From: Trabulsiella odontotermitis
Lineage (GTDB): Bacteria; Pseudomonadota; Gammaproteobacteria; Enterobacterales; Enterobacteriaceae
Assembly (NCBI RefSeq): GCF_001297775.1
Contig: NZ_LIFX01000012.1
Location: 249,902-281,917 of the forward strand
Reading direction: 5' to 3'
DNA length: 32,016 nucleotides
The notes beneath the pieces are model-generated. The model ran no database searches. It was not told where the DNA came from and saw nothing but the letters and a program-made list of their open reading frames with translations. The position numbers were made by a program, and so were the translations under genes. Below, in pieces: positions 8,801 through 16,442 of this stretch (positions are counted from its first letter, which is position 1; each line of letters starts with the position of its first letter).

Positions 8801-9829
8801 TTATGCCGCGTCCAGGCGCCAGCCATGAAGTAAGCGCACACCAACGGTTTGTTGCAGCGCCAGCGCGGCAGAATGAAATGCGCTCAGCGTCTGACCATCA
8901 TCCAGACGCAGTTCCAGCAGATAGCGCTCTCCCTGATAGATACAACTTTCCACGGTGCCTTTTAGTCCGTCCGGCGATATCTGCACATGCTCCGGGCGAA
9001 TCAGCACCAGGCTGCGCGCGCCTGTCTGTGTATGCCCGGCGCTCTGGTGCAACAGTCTCTGATCCAGTTGTTGAATATGCGAAGGTGTCGCCAGCGACAG
9101 GATGCTGCCCTTGCCGATAAACCGTGCCACCCAGTCATTTTGCGGGCGCTGGTACAGCGTCTCCGGCTCGCCCCATTGCATCAGTTTTCCCTGATGCATC
9201 ACCGCGATGTGGCTGGCCAGTGACATCGCTTCCTGCTGGTCGTGAGTGACGTAGACAAAGGTTGCGCCGGTGCGGCGATGAAAGGTTCTGAAGGTCTGTT
9301 CCATCGTCGCGCGTAAATGGCGATCAAGGTTAGCCAGCGGTTCGTCGAGTAACACCACCTGCGGCTCCGACACCAGGCAACGGGCCAGCGCCACGCGTTG
9401 CCGTTGTCCGCCGCTCAGTTCCTGTGGCGATCGCGTGGCATACGCGCCCAGCTCCACCACCTCCAGCGCGTCGGCGACCTGTTTCTGACGCGCCGCGCCA
9501 TTGACCTTGCGTAGCTTCAGCGGATAACCGACGTTCTCCGCCACTGTCATGTGCGGCCAGAGGGCGTAGGACTGAAAGACCATCCCCATATTGCGATATT
9601 CCGGCGGCACGTGCGTTTGCGCATCCGCCAGCAGACGATCCCCCAGCCACAGCCGACCGCCGCTCAGTTTTTCCAGCCCCGCCATAATCCGCAGCGTGGT
9701 GGTTTTGCCACAACCGCTCGGGCCTAAGATGGCGGTAAACGCGCCCTGCGGGATCGCCAGCGTTAAATCGCTGATCACCGTCTGGTCAGCGAACACTTTA
9801 CTCAGCTGTTCCAGTCTCAGTTCTGCCAT
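8801..9829 (-). CDS. ABC transporter ATPase, 2-aminoethylphosphonate type (PhnT-like)
   Basis: 342 residues. The nucleotide-binding domain shows Walker A GPSGCGKT (36-43), Q-loop in VFQSYALWP (about 85-92), signature LSGGQRQR (138-145), Walker B VVLLDEP (158-164) and switch His in YVTHDQ. The C-terminal third is a TOBE-like regulatory domain. It belongs to the CUT1/FbpC-like group, which includes PhnT of putative 2-aminoethylphosphonate systems and also Fe(III) and spermidine importers. The start at 9829 overlaps the permease gene by 13 bp, so the two are translated together. The phosphonate assignment rests mainly on the Pho-box promoter and neighbours. Iron or polyamine uptake is the alternative. 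Confidence 0.86.
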   Translation of the reverse strand: MAELRLEQLSKVFADQTVISDLTLAIPQGAFTAILGPSGCGKTTTLRIMAGLEKLSGGRLWLGDRLLADAQTHVPPEYRNMGMVFQSYALWPHMTVAENVGYPLKLRKVNGAARQKQVADALEVVELGAYATRSPQELSGGQRQRVALARCLVSEPQVVLLDEPLANLDRHLRATMEQTFRTFHRRTGATFVYVTHDQQEAMSLASHIAVMHQGKLMQWGEPETLYQRPQNDWVARFIGKGSILSLATPSHIQQLDQRLLHQSAGHTQTGARSLVLIRPEHVQISPDGLKGTVESCIYQGERYLLELRLDDGQTLSAFHSAALALQQTVGVRLLHGWRLDAA

Positions 9830-11526
9830 GGGATCACTCCTTTCGGTAACACCCGGCTGAGGGCGCTCAGCAACAGCATCACCACCACGACCAGCATCAC
9901 CACCAGTACGGATATCGCCGACGCCTGCACTTTCTCTCCACTCTCATCGAGGTTAAAAATCACCACCCCCAGCGTCTCTTTTCCGGCGCTCCATAACAGC
10001 GCGGAGACGGTCAGTTCGTTGACCGCCGTCAGGAACACCAGCAGTCCGCCCGCGAAGGCGGCAGGGGCGAGCAGCGGCAGCACGATATGGCAGAGCCGTT
10101 GCGCGAAACGGGCACCCGCCAGGCTGGCGGCTTCCTCCATCGCCGGGTCCAGTTGCAGCATGCTGCTGTGCACCGGTTTCAGGCAGACGGTAAGAAAACG
10201 GGAAAGATAGGCGAGGAAAATAATAGTCAGCGTGCCGCTAAGGCTGATGTCCAGCAGCGGCAGCGGACGGGTGAACAGCAGAATGCAGGCAATCGCTAAC
10301 ACCACGCCTGGTAAGGTATAGGGAATATCAATCATACTGTGCAGCCAGTGCAACGGACGGCTGGGGTGACGCACCAGCAGCCAGGCCAGCGGCAGACTCA
10401 GTAACATTAAAACTCCCGCCGCAGAGACCGACAACAGCAGGCTGTTCGTCAGCGCCCGCCATGTGGCGCTTTGTTCGTTAAACAGCCCGCGCCAGGCATT
10501 GAGGGTGATGGTGTCAGCGTTAAGCGGAATGCCGAGCGTCGGCACCAGCGAGGTCGTCACCAGCGCCAGCAACGGCGCGACAAGGATGGTGAACAGCACC
10601 GCGCCCAGCAGCAGTTCCGCCAGTGGGCGATAACGCCCCAGCGCAAAATCGAACGTCCGGCCCGCCGTACCAATCAATGGCAGGGCAAAACGACGCTGCA
10701 TATGTCCCTGGACCGCCACAATCCCAATCGCCAGCACGCCCATCAGCACGGACAGCGTGGCGACATCGTTAAGCATGGAAGGGCCGAAACTGGACAACGT
10801 CTGGTAGATATAAATGGGCAGGACAAAATACGAGACGGGAATGCCGAGCATCGCCGGGATGCCAAAATTGCCCAACGCCGAAACAAAGGCGATCGCCGCG
10901 CCTGCCCACAACGCGGTACGGCAGAGCGGCAGCATGATATCGAAGAACACCCGCCACAATGAGGCGCCGTTCAGACGCGCCGCCTCGATATGCTCTTTCG
11001 GCAAACACAATAGCTGGGTGCGAAGCGTCAGAAACACCAGCGGAGCATGCTGAATGCCGAGCAGCAGGGCGATTCCTTCGGCGGAATAGAGCGGGTTGGC
11101 GGAACCAAACGCCGGTGCGACACCGAGGCTGTTCAGCAATACGCTACCGGGGCCAAAGAGTTGCAGCCAGCTCAGGGCGGTCACCTGCGGCGGGATCATC
11201 ATCGGCAACATAAACAGGAACACCCACAGCTGTTTCAGGCGGATGTCAGTTAACGCAATGCTGAAGGCAAACAGGCTTCCCAGCAGCAGCGAGAGCAGGG
11301 TGCCGAGGCCGCTGGTATAGAGGCTATGCGACAGCGCCGTCCAGGTTGCCGGGTTGCTCAGCACGCGCCACAGACTGCTGTTGCTGCCCTGTTGCCAGTC
11401 AAGCAGCGCCGACATCAACAACCGCAGGCTCGGCAACAGGCTCAGCAAAGTAATCAGGCACAACAGCAGACCGAGCACAACTCTGGAACCGCCACTCGCG
11501 TTCTGGCGCAGGGTCATACCGGTCAT
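9817..11526 (-). CDS. Fused ABC permease, 2-aminoethylphosphonate type (PhnU/PhnV fusion)
   Basis: About 569 residues from the ATG at 11526; a TTG directly before it, abutting the upstream stop, is the alternative start. Two homologous permease halves lie in one chain, each with about six membrane segments and an EAA-type loop (EAARLNGASLWRVFFDIMLP near 180; EEAASLAGARFAQRLCHIVLP near 470). Salmonella PhnU and PhnV are separate proteins. A fused form like this occurs in FbpB-like iron permeases and in the PhnU2-type family of putative aminophosphonate systems. It forms the inner-membrane channel for the binding protein encoded just upstream and the ATPase downstream. The halves are about equal in length, with no sign of truncation. 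Confidence 0.88.
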   Translation of the reverse strand: MTGMTLRQNASGGSRVVLGLLLCLITLLSLLPSLRLLMSALLDWQQGSNSSLWRVLSNPATWTALSHSLYTSGLGTLLSLLLGSLFAFSIALTDIRLKQLWVFLFMLPMMIPPQVTALSWLQLFGPGSVLLNSLGVAPAFGSANPLYSAEGIALLLGIQHAPLVFLTLRTQLLCLPKEHIEAARLNGASLWRVFFDIMLPLCRTALWAGAAIAFVSALGNFGIPAMLGIPVSYFVLPIYIYQTLSSFGPSMLNDVATLSVLMGVLAIGIVAVQGHMQRRFALPLIGTAGRTFDFALGRYRPLAELLLGAVLFTILVAPLLALVTTSLVPTLGIPLNADTITLNAWRGLFNEQSATWRALTNSLLLSVSAAGVLMLLSLPLAWLLVRHPSRPLHWLHSMIDIPYTLPGVVLAIACILLFTRPLPLLDISLSGTLTIIFLAYLSRFLTVCLKPVHSSMLQLDPAMEEAASLAGARFAQRLCHIVLPLLAPAAFAGGLLVFLTAVNELTVSALLWSAGKETLGVVIFNLDESGEKVQASAISVLVVMLVVVVMLLLSALSRVLPKGVIPWQN

Positions 11527-11529
11527 CAA

Positions 11530-12504
11530 TCAGCGATTTCCAAACAGATCAGCAAAGCGCTTTTTGTTCGCTTCGGTTTCCGCCAGCGCTTTCGCTGAAT
11601 CCACTGGCATCAGCCTGATGCTGTCACGCGGCGGGAAGCCTTTCGGTACCGGCAGGTTGGTATTTGCTGGCAGATAACCCTGCTCCAGCACCAGCTTTTG
11701 CCCGGCGTCCGAGAGCACGAAATCGATAAACGCTTTTGCCCCTTCCGGGTTTTTGGCGCCTTTCATCATCGCGACCGGCTCGGTGACAATGCTGACGCCT
11801 TCGCTCGGGAAGACAAACTCAATGGGCGCGCCTTTCGCTTTCTCGCGGATCGCCATGTAATCCACCAGCACGCCGTACGCTTTATTACCGGAAAGGATGG
11901 CGCTCATTACGCCGCCATTACCGCTTTGCGGCATCGCGCCGTTGTCTTTCAGCTTTTCATAATACGCCCAGCCGAGGTCAGGATTTTCCATCAGCGTCGC
12001 CTGATGAATTTGCGCCGCCCCGGAATAGAGCGGGCTTGGCAGGGTGGTCATGTTTTTCAGCTCCGGCCTGAGCAAATCCTTCCACGATGTCGGTTTCACC
12101 GGCGCTTTGCTGTGATACGCAATGCCGGTGGTAATCAGCTTGGTGCCGTAGTAATAGCCCTCTTTATCAAACAACTGCGGATCGTAGTTTACGGCGAGGG
12201 ATGATTTATACGGCGCCAGCAGGTCCTGTTGTTTCAGCGCTTCCATGGAGACGCTGTCAGCAATCAACAACACGTCAGGCGCCGCGCCGCCCGCCGCCAG
12301 TTCCGCCTGCAAACGGGCGATGAGTTTTGCCGTTCCGTCACGGATCCATTTCACTTCGATGTCAGGGTGCGCTTTTTCAAACGCACTGACGGTGGACTGC
12401 GCGTCTTCGGTAGGCTGGCTGGTGTAAAGCGTCAGGGTGGATTTGGCGAAAACCGCGGTGGTGAATATCGCCAGTAATGAAGCGAGTAGCGCTAATTTTT
12501 TCAT
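11530..12504 (-). CDS. Periplasmic binding protein, 2-aminoethylphosphonate type (PhnS-like)
   Basis: 324 residues from MKKLALLASLL. A longer frame to 12582 is rejected because it would run through the Pho-box promoter and the natural signal peptide would be internal. Residues 1-20 form a signal peptide ending AVFA before Lys. The mature part (LTLYTSQPTED, PDVLLIADS, AYGVLVDYMAI) follows the extracellular solute-binding family 1 / Fbp-like fold shared by iron and phosphonate binders. It delivers ligand to the fused permease that directly follows: its TGA is immediately followed by the permease start. The leader is about 24 bases. Phosphonate specificity is inferred from context; Fe(III)-type ligands are the alternative. 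Confidence 0.87.
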   Translation of the reverse strand: MKKLALLASLLAIFTTAVFAKSTLTLYTSQPTEDAQSTVSAFEKAHPDIEVKWIRDGTAKLIARLQAELAAGGAAPDVLLIADSVSMEALKQQDLLAPYKSSLAVNYDPQLFDKEGYYYGTKLITTGIAYHSKAPVKPTSWKDLLRPELKNMTTLPSPLYSGAAQIHQATLMENPDLGWAYYEKLKDNGAMPQSGNGGVMSAILSGNKAYGVLVDYMAIREKAKGAPIEFVFPSEGVSIVTEPVAMMKGAKNPEGAKAFIDFVLSDAGQKLVLEQGYLPANTNLPVPKGFPPRDSIRLMPVDSAKALAETEANKKRFADLFGNR

Positions 12505-12534
12505 GGTGATTTCTCTTATCTTTCTGTTTCGATA

Positions 12535-12568
12535 ATTAAAACAAGGAAATCTGACAAAAATATGACCG
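12535..12568 (-). promoter_or_regulatory. Pho box and -10 for the phnS-like operon
   Basis: On the minus strand CGGTCATATTTTTGTCAG (12568-12551) matches the 18-bp Pho box CTGTCATA(A/T)A(A/T)CTGTCA(C/T) at 14 of 18 positions. Exactly 10 bases later comes TTTAAT (12540-12535), a 5/6 match to the -10 box. A Pho box taking the place of the -35 element is standard for PhoB-activated promoters. The predicted start leaves a leader of roughly 22-25 bases before the ATG at 12504. Confidence 0.75.
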
Positions 12569-12623
12569 GTGGGTTTGCGCATTTTTCGTGATTAAACACG
12601 GCGTTCATTTTTTGTTCGTCTGT

Positions 12624-12656
12624 TTGTCATTAAAACGTCATCGGCAACGTTATTAA
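12624..12656 (+). promoter_or_regulatory. phnCp: Pho box and -10 for phnCDE operon
   Basis: TTGTCATTAAAACGTCAT (12624-12641) matches the Pho-box consensus at 14 of 18 positions, with both TGTCA/CGTCA direct repeats 11 bp apart. TATTAA (12651-12656) follows after 9 bases and serves as -10. The phnC ATG lies about 25 bases past the expected start point. It mirrors the box at 12551-12568 that faces the other way. Confidence 0.75.
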
Positions 12657-12688
12657 TATCCCTCGAATGACATAACTCTCTGGACAGT

Positions 12689-13546
12689 ATGATGAACAGA
12701 GCACAAGCACAAAACGTAATAATTGAACATGCCCCAACGACGCTGCCGCAGGTGAATTACCTGCGCCTGCAAAATAAGAAAGTATTGAGCGTTAAGAATC
12801 TGTACAAATCTTATAATAATCATTCACCTGTTCTCTCAGATATTAATTTCGATCTGCATGCCGGTGAAATGGTAGGGGTTATTGGCCGCTCCGGTGCCGG
12901 TAAATCAACACTTCTCCATGTCCTGAATGGCACGCATCCGGCGACGTCCGGCGAGATCCTGGATTACCCGGATGTCGGCATGCCGCGGGATGTCTCAGTG
13001 CTTAGCGGGCGTGAACTGAACCGCTGGCGCAGCAAATGCGGGATGATTTTTCAGGACTTCTGCCTGGTACCGCGGCTGGATGTGCTGACTAACGTCCTGC
13101 TCGGACGTCTCAGCCAGACATCAACGCTGAAATCGCTGTTCAAAGTCTTTTCGCAGGAAGACAGGGCGAAAGCCATCGACTTGCTGGAATGGCTGAACAT
13201 GCTGCCGCATGCCCTGCAACGTGCGGAAAACCTCTCCGGCGGGCAGATGCAGCGCGTCGCGATTTGCCGGGCGCTGATCCAGAACCCTTCTATTTTGCTG
13301 GCCGATGAACCGGTCGCGTCGCTGGACCCTAAAAATACCCAGCGCATCATGCGCGTGCTGAACGATGTCAGCGAGCAGGGGATCAGCGTCATCGTCAACC
13401 TTCATTCCATCGACCTGGTGAAAGAGTATTGCACGCGTGCGATTGGCATCGCGAAGGGCGAGATTATTTTCGACGGTAATCCAGCCCTGTTAACCGATGA
13501 CATTCTGCACAAACTTTATGGCGATGAAATCAGCCAGTTACATTAA
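12689..13546 (+). CDS. phnC: Phosphonate ABC transporter ATP-binding protein PhnC
   Basis: 285 residues. Walker [10 protein letters not shown] (66-74), signature LSGGQMQR (182-189), Walker B ILLADEP (202-208) and switch His in VNLHSIDL are all intact. The overall match, including the [24 protein letters not shown] region, is typical of PhnC. It powers import of phosphonates through PhnE with PhnD as binding protein. About 30 residues precede the usual PhnC start. The ATG at 12689 is kept because it sits about 25 bases past the predicted PhoB promoter and has a weak GGA-type ribosome site. It is the first gene of the phnCDEE operon, with 29 bp to phnD. Confidence 0.93.
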   Translation: MMNRAQAQNVIIEHAPTTLPQVNYLRLQNKKVLSVKNLYKSYNNHSPVLSDINFDLHAGEMVGVIGRSGAGKSTLLHVLNGTHPATSGEILDYPDVGMPRDVSVLSGRELNRWRSKCGMIFQDFCLVPRLDVLTNVLLGRLSQTSTLKSLFKVFSQEDRAKAIDLLEWLNMLPHALQRAENLSGGQMQRVAICRALIQNPSILLADEPVASLDPKNTQRIMRVLNDVSEQGISVIVNLHSIDLVKEYCTRAIGIAKGEIIFDGNPALLTDDILHKLYGDEISQLH

Positions 13547-13575
13547 TTTCTTTCCTACGACTACGGACTCGCATA

Positions 13576-14517
13576 ATGAAAAAATCGATGACTCGCGCAT
13601 TTCGGATTTCCACTCTGATGGCAAGCCTGGTATTTGCCTGGCAGGTCAATGCGGCGGAACAACCTAAAGAACTTAACTTGGGTATTCTTGGCGGGCAGAA
13701 TGCGACGCAGCAGATTGGTGATAACCAGTGCGTGAAGCAATTCCTCGACAAAGAATTAAATGTTGATACCAAACTGCGTAATTCTTCTGATTATTCTGGC
13801 GTTATTCAGGGGCTGCTTGGCGGTAAAGTGGATGTGGTGTTGAGTATGTCACCGTCGTCCTACGCCTCAGTATATATCAGCAACCCGAAAGCGGTCGATA
13901 TCGTCGGTATTGCGGTGGACGATAAAGATCAGTCCCGTGGTTATCATTCTGTGGTAATTGTCAAAGCAGACAGCCCGTACAAAACGCTGGACGATCTGAA
14001 AGGCACCGCCTTTGGCTTTGCTGACCCGGATTCCACTTCCGGCTTCCTGATCCCGAACCAGGAATTCAAGAAAAAATACGGTGGCTCTGCGGATGACAAA
14101 TACAAAAATCACTTCTCCAGCGTGACGTTCTCTGGCGGTCACGAGCAGGATATTCTCGGCGTGCTGAACAATCAGTTTGCTGGCGCGGTAACCTGGGCGT
14201 CGATGGTCGGCGATTACAACACCGGCTATACCACTGGTGCGTTCAACCGCCTGATTCGTATGGATCATCCTGATCTGATGAAGCAAATCCGGATTATCTG
14301 GCAATCGCCGCTCATCCCGAACGGCCCGATTCTGGTCAGCAACAGCCTGCCCGCAGACTTCAAAGCCAAAGTCATTGCCGCGGTGAAAAAACTGGATAAA
14401 GAAGATCATGCCTGTTTCACCAAAGCCATGGGCGGCACACAGCACATCGGCCCGGGAAGCGTCGACGATTTCAAACAGATCATCGAGATGAAACGCGAGC
14501 TGGTTACTGCCCGTTGA
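13576..14517 (+). CDS. phnD: Phosphonate-binding periplasmic protein PhnD
   Basis: 313 residues. A signal peptide spans about residues 1-26, ending QVNA before AEQ. The mature protein contains LNLGILGGQNA, DVVLSMSPSSYASV, GYHSVVIVKADSPYKTLDDLKG and FADPDSTSGFLIP, hallmarks of the PhnD family, which binds phosphonates and phosphate esters in the periplasm. PhnD of E. coli prefers 2-aminoethylphosphonate; the preference here is unknown, and phosphite-type ligands are possible for the wider family. A strong factor-independent terminator follows at 14533-14563, before phnE, which should raise PhnD relative to the permeases. Confidence 0.93.
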   Translation: MKKSMTRAFRISTLMASLVFAWQVNAAEQPKELNLGILGGQNATQQIGDNQCVKQFLDKELNVDTKLRNSSDYSGVIQGLLGGKVDVVLSMSPSSYASVYISNPKAVDIVGIAVDDKDQSRGYHSVVIVKADSPYKTLDDLKGTAFGFADPDSTSGFLIPNQEFKKKYGGSADDKYKNHFSSVTFSGGHEQDILGVLNNQFAGAVTWASMVGDYNTGYTTGAFNRLIRMDHPDLMKQIRIIWQSPLIPNGPILVSNSLPADFKAKVIAAVKKLDKEDHACFTKAMGGTQHIGPGSVDDFKQIIEMKRELVTAR

Positions 14518-14532
14518 TCTCGTCCTGCCCGC

Positions 14533-14563
14533 TCCCCCGGTCAACAGGCCGGGGGATTTTTTT
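14533..14563 (+). terminator. Intra-operon terminator/attenuator between phnD and phnE
   Basis: Arms TCCCCCGG (14533-14540) and CCGGGGGA (14549-14556) pair perfectly around an 8-base loop and are followed by seven T (14557-14563). It lies 15 bp past the phnD stop and 22 bp before the phnE start. No other promoter is obvious for phnE, so it probably acts as a leaky terminator that lowers permease expression. Confidence 0.88.
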
Positions 14564-14585
14564 AGTGATAACCCTGTGAGCGAAC

Positions 14586-15452
14586 ATGCGAAATACCGAA
14601 TTTGAACGTTACTTTCGGGAGATAAAGCTACGCCAGACGCGGGATACTTTCACCTGGTCAATCTTATTGCTGGCGCTGTACTTCGCGGCGGGTAATATCG
14701 CGGAATTCAATCTGTTGACCGTCTGGCACTCACTGCCGAATTTTCTCGATTACATTATCGAAACCGTCCCCACGCTGCATGTGTCGGTGTTGTTTGCCGA
14801 CTCGCATACCAAAGGCTCGCTGGCCTACTGGGGCTATCGGCTGCCGATTCAGTTGCCGCTGATCTGGGAAACCCTGCAACTGGCGCTGGCATCCACGCTG
14901 GCCGCCACCGGAATGGCGACGGTTTTCTCCTTTCTTGCCGCCAGCAATGCCTGGTCGCCCGCCTGGGTACGTTACAGCATCCGGGCGTTAGTCGCTTTTT
15001 TACGCACCATGCCGGAACTGGCGTGGGCGGTGATTTTCGTGATGGCGTTTGGTATCGGCGCAATTCCCGGTTTTCTGGCGCTGATGCTGCACACCATCGG
15101 TAGCCTGACCAAACTGTTTTATGAAGCCATCGAAAGTGCGCAGGACAAACCCGTGCGCGGCCTCGCCGCCTGTGGCGCCACGCCATTTCAGCGCATGCGT
15201 TTCGCGCTCTGGCCGCAGGTGAAGCCCATCTTCATCTCCTACAGCTTTATGCGCATGGAGATTAATTTCCGCTCCTCGACCATTCTCGGTCTGGTAGGGG
15301 CGGGGGGGATCGGTCAGGAACTGATGACCAACATTAAACTCGATCGTTACGATCAGGTGAGCATGACGCTGCTGTTGATCATTGTTGTGGTATCGCTGCT
15401 GGATATGCTCTCTGGCCGTCTGCGCCACTGGGTACTGGAGGGAAACAAATGA
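14586..15452 (+). CDS. phnE: Phosphonate ABC transporter permease PhnE (first copy)
   Basis: 288 residues with about six hydrophobic segments. The PhnE-type EAA loop is in GLAACGATPFQRMRFALWPQVKP. The C-terminal motif RSSTILGLVGAGGIGQEL is highly characteristic of PhnE. It is one half of the inner-membrane channel for PhnCD. An N-terminal cytoplasmic stretch of about 25 residues precedes the first membrane segment. The stop overlaps the start of the second permease (ATGA at 15449-15452), so the two are made together and likely heterodimerise. Operons with two phnE genes are common outside E. coli K-12. Confidence 0.92.
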   Translation: MRNTEFERYFREIKLRQTRDTFTWSILLLALYFAAGNIAEFNLLTVWHSLPNFLDYIIETVPTLHVSVLFADSHTKGSLAYWGYRLPIQLPLIWETLQLALASTLAATGMATVFSFLAASNAWSPAWVRYSIRALVAFLRTMPELAWAVIFVMAFGIGAIPGFLALMLHTIGSLTKLFYEAIESAQDKPVRGLAACGATPFQRMRFALWPQVKPIFISYSFMRMEINFRSSTILGLVGAGGIGQELMTNIKLDRYDQVSMTLLLIIVVVSLLDMLSGRLRHWVLEGNK

Positions 15453-16336
15453 AAACCTGGCAAACTGAACCTGATCTGATGACCAGCCGCCAGCAACACG
15501 CGGCGTTGTATCGCGCGCAGCCTCGCTATTTGCGTCGTATCGGCCTGCTGGCGCTGGCGGTATTTCTCTATTACGTCTGGTTTTTCTTCCAGTTTGGCCT
15601 GCCGCTGGCGCAGGCGCTTAACGGCGTACAGGAGTTGGGGCGCTATTTTCTGCGCATGTTCGTCTGGCGGGATTTCCTCAACTGGCCGTTTCAGTATTAC
15701 TTCACGCAAATCCTGGTGACCCTGGGGATTGTTTTCGCAGGCACCATGACTGCGACGATCATTGCGCTGCTGCTCTCATTCCTCGCGGCGCGCAATATTA
15801 TGCAGGGCCCGGTAGCACGCATTATCGCGCTGCTGATGCGTCGTCTGTTTGACGTGCTGCGCGGTATTGATATGGCTATCTGGGGGCTGATCTTCGTGCG
15901 CGCGGTCGGGCTGGGACCACTGGCAGGCGTGATGGCAATCATCATGCAGGACACCGGCTTGCTGGGGCGCCTGTACGCGGAAGGGCACGAAGCGGTGGAA
16001 CGCTCACCGGGCCGTGGCCTGATGGCGGTCGGCGCTAACGGCCTGCAAAAACATCGCTTCGGCATCTTTACGCAATCTTTCCCGACCTTTCTGGCGCTTA
16101 GCCTGTATCAGATTGAATCCAACACCCGTTCAGCAGCGGTGCTGGGGTTTGTCGGCGCAGGGGGGATCGGCCTGATCTACGCCGAGAACATGCGTTTGTG
16201 GAACTGGGATGTGGTGATGTTCATTACCCTCATTCTGGTGGCGGTGGTGATGATCATGGATACCCTTTCGGCCTGGTTGCGCCGTCGTTATATCCAGGGG
16301 ACGCCGATCCCGATGTTTGACGACAGGCAAAAGTAG
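15449..16336 (+). CDS. phnE: Phosphonate ABC transporter permease PhnE (second copy)
   Basis: 295 residues, related to the preceding permease: matching EAA loop (RGLMAVGANGLQKHRFGIF) and C-terminal RSAAVLGFVGAGGIGLIYAE. Hydrophobic segments lie near 27-48, 85-112, 130-160 and 225-275. It presumably forms a heterodimeric channel with the first PhnE. It starts within the stop of the first copy and ends the operon; a GC-rich inverted repeat lies about 45 bp downstream. No phosphonate-degrading gene follows. Confidence 0.92.
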   Translation: MKTWQTEPDLMTSRQQHAALYRAQPRYLRRIGLLALAVFLYYVWFFFQFGLPLAQALNGVQELGRYFLRMFVWRDFLNWPFQYYFTQILVTLGIVFAGTMTATIIALLLSFLAARNIMQGPVARIIALLMRRLFDVLRGIDMAIWGLIFVRAVGLGPLAGVMAIIMQDTGLLGRLYAEGHEAVERSPGRGLMAVGANGLQKHRFGIFTQSFPTFLALSLYQIESNTRSAAVLGFVGAGGIGLIYAENMRLWNWDVVMFITLILVAVVMIMDTLSAWLRRRYIQGTPIPMFDDRQK

Positions 16337-16378
16337 CGGGTTTATCGCGCCTTTTTAAACAGGAAAATTATTTCTCGC

Positions 16379-16401
16379 AGGCGGGAATAAACCTCCCGCC
16401 T
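16379..16401 (+). terminator. Possible terminator after phnE, overlapping next promoter
   Basis: Arms AGGCGGGA (16379-16386) and TCCCGCCT (16394-16401) pair perfectly with a 7-base loop. The following bases (CTTCGTCTT) are only pyrimidine-rich, so termination would be weak. The left arm also contains the GGGAATAA that I propose as the -35 of the next operon. Confidence 0.5.
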
Positions 16402-16411
16402 CTTCGTCTTA
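16383..16411 (+). promoter_or_regulatory. Candidate ECF-sigma promoter of the catalase module
   Basis: GGGAATAA (16383-16390) and CGTCTTA (16405-16411) resemble the GGAA(C/T)-type -35 and CGTC-type -10 of many ECF sigma promoters. The core GGAAT and CGTC are 16 bp apart. The site sits about 32 bp before the ATG of a module that itself encodes an ECF sigma factor, so autoregulation is likely. This is pattern-based; no second copy was found in the window. Confidence 0.45.
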
Positions 16412-16442
16412 TAGGTTCAATGTTTGCAAGGTGAGCCTGATT

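Noticed and set aside
8764-8844. N-terminal extension of the acetyltransferase
   Set aside because: It overlaps the ATPase coding sequence and does not resemble the family; [10 protein letters not shown] is the natural start.
10471-12204. Plus-strand ORFs of 163 and 168 codons within the phosphonate transporter genes
   Set aside because: They lie antisense to clear permease and binding-protein genes and have Gln/Arg/His-rich shadow composition.
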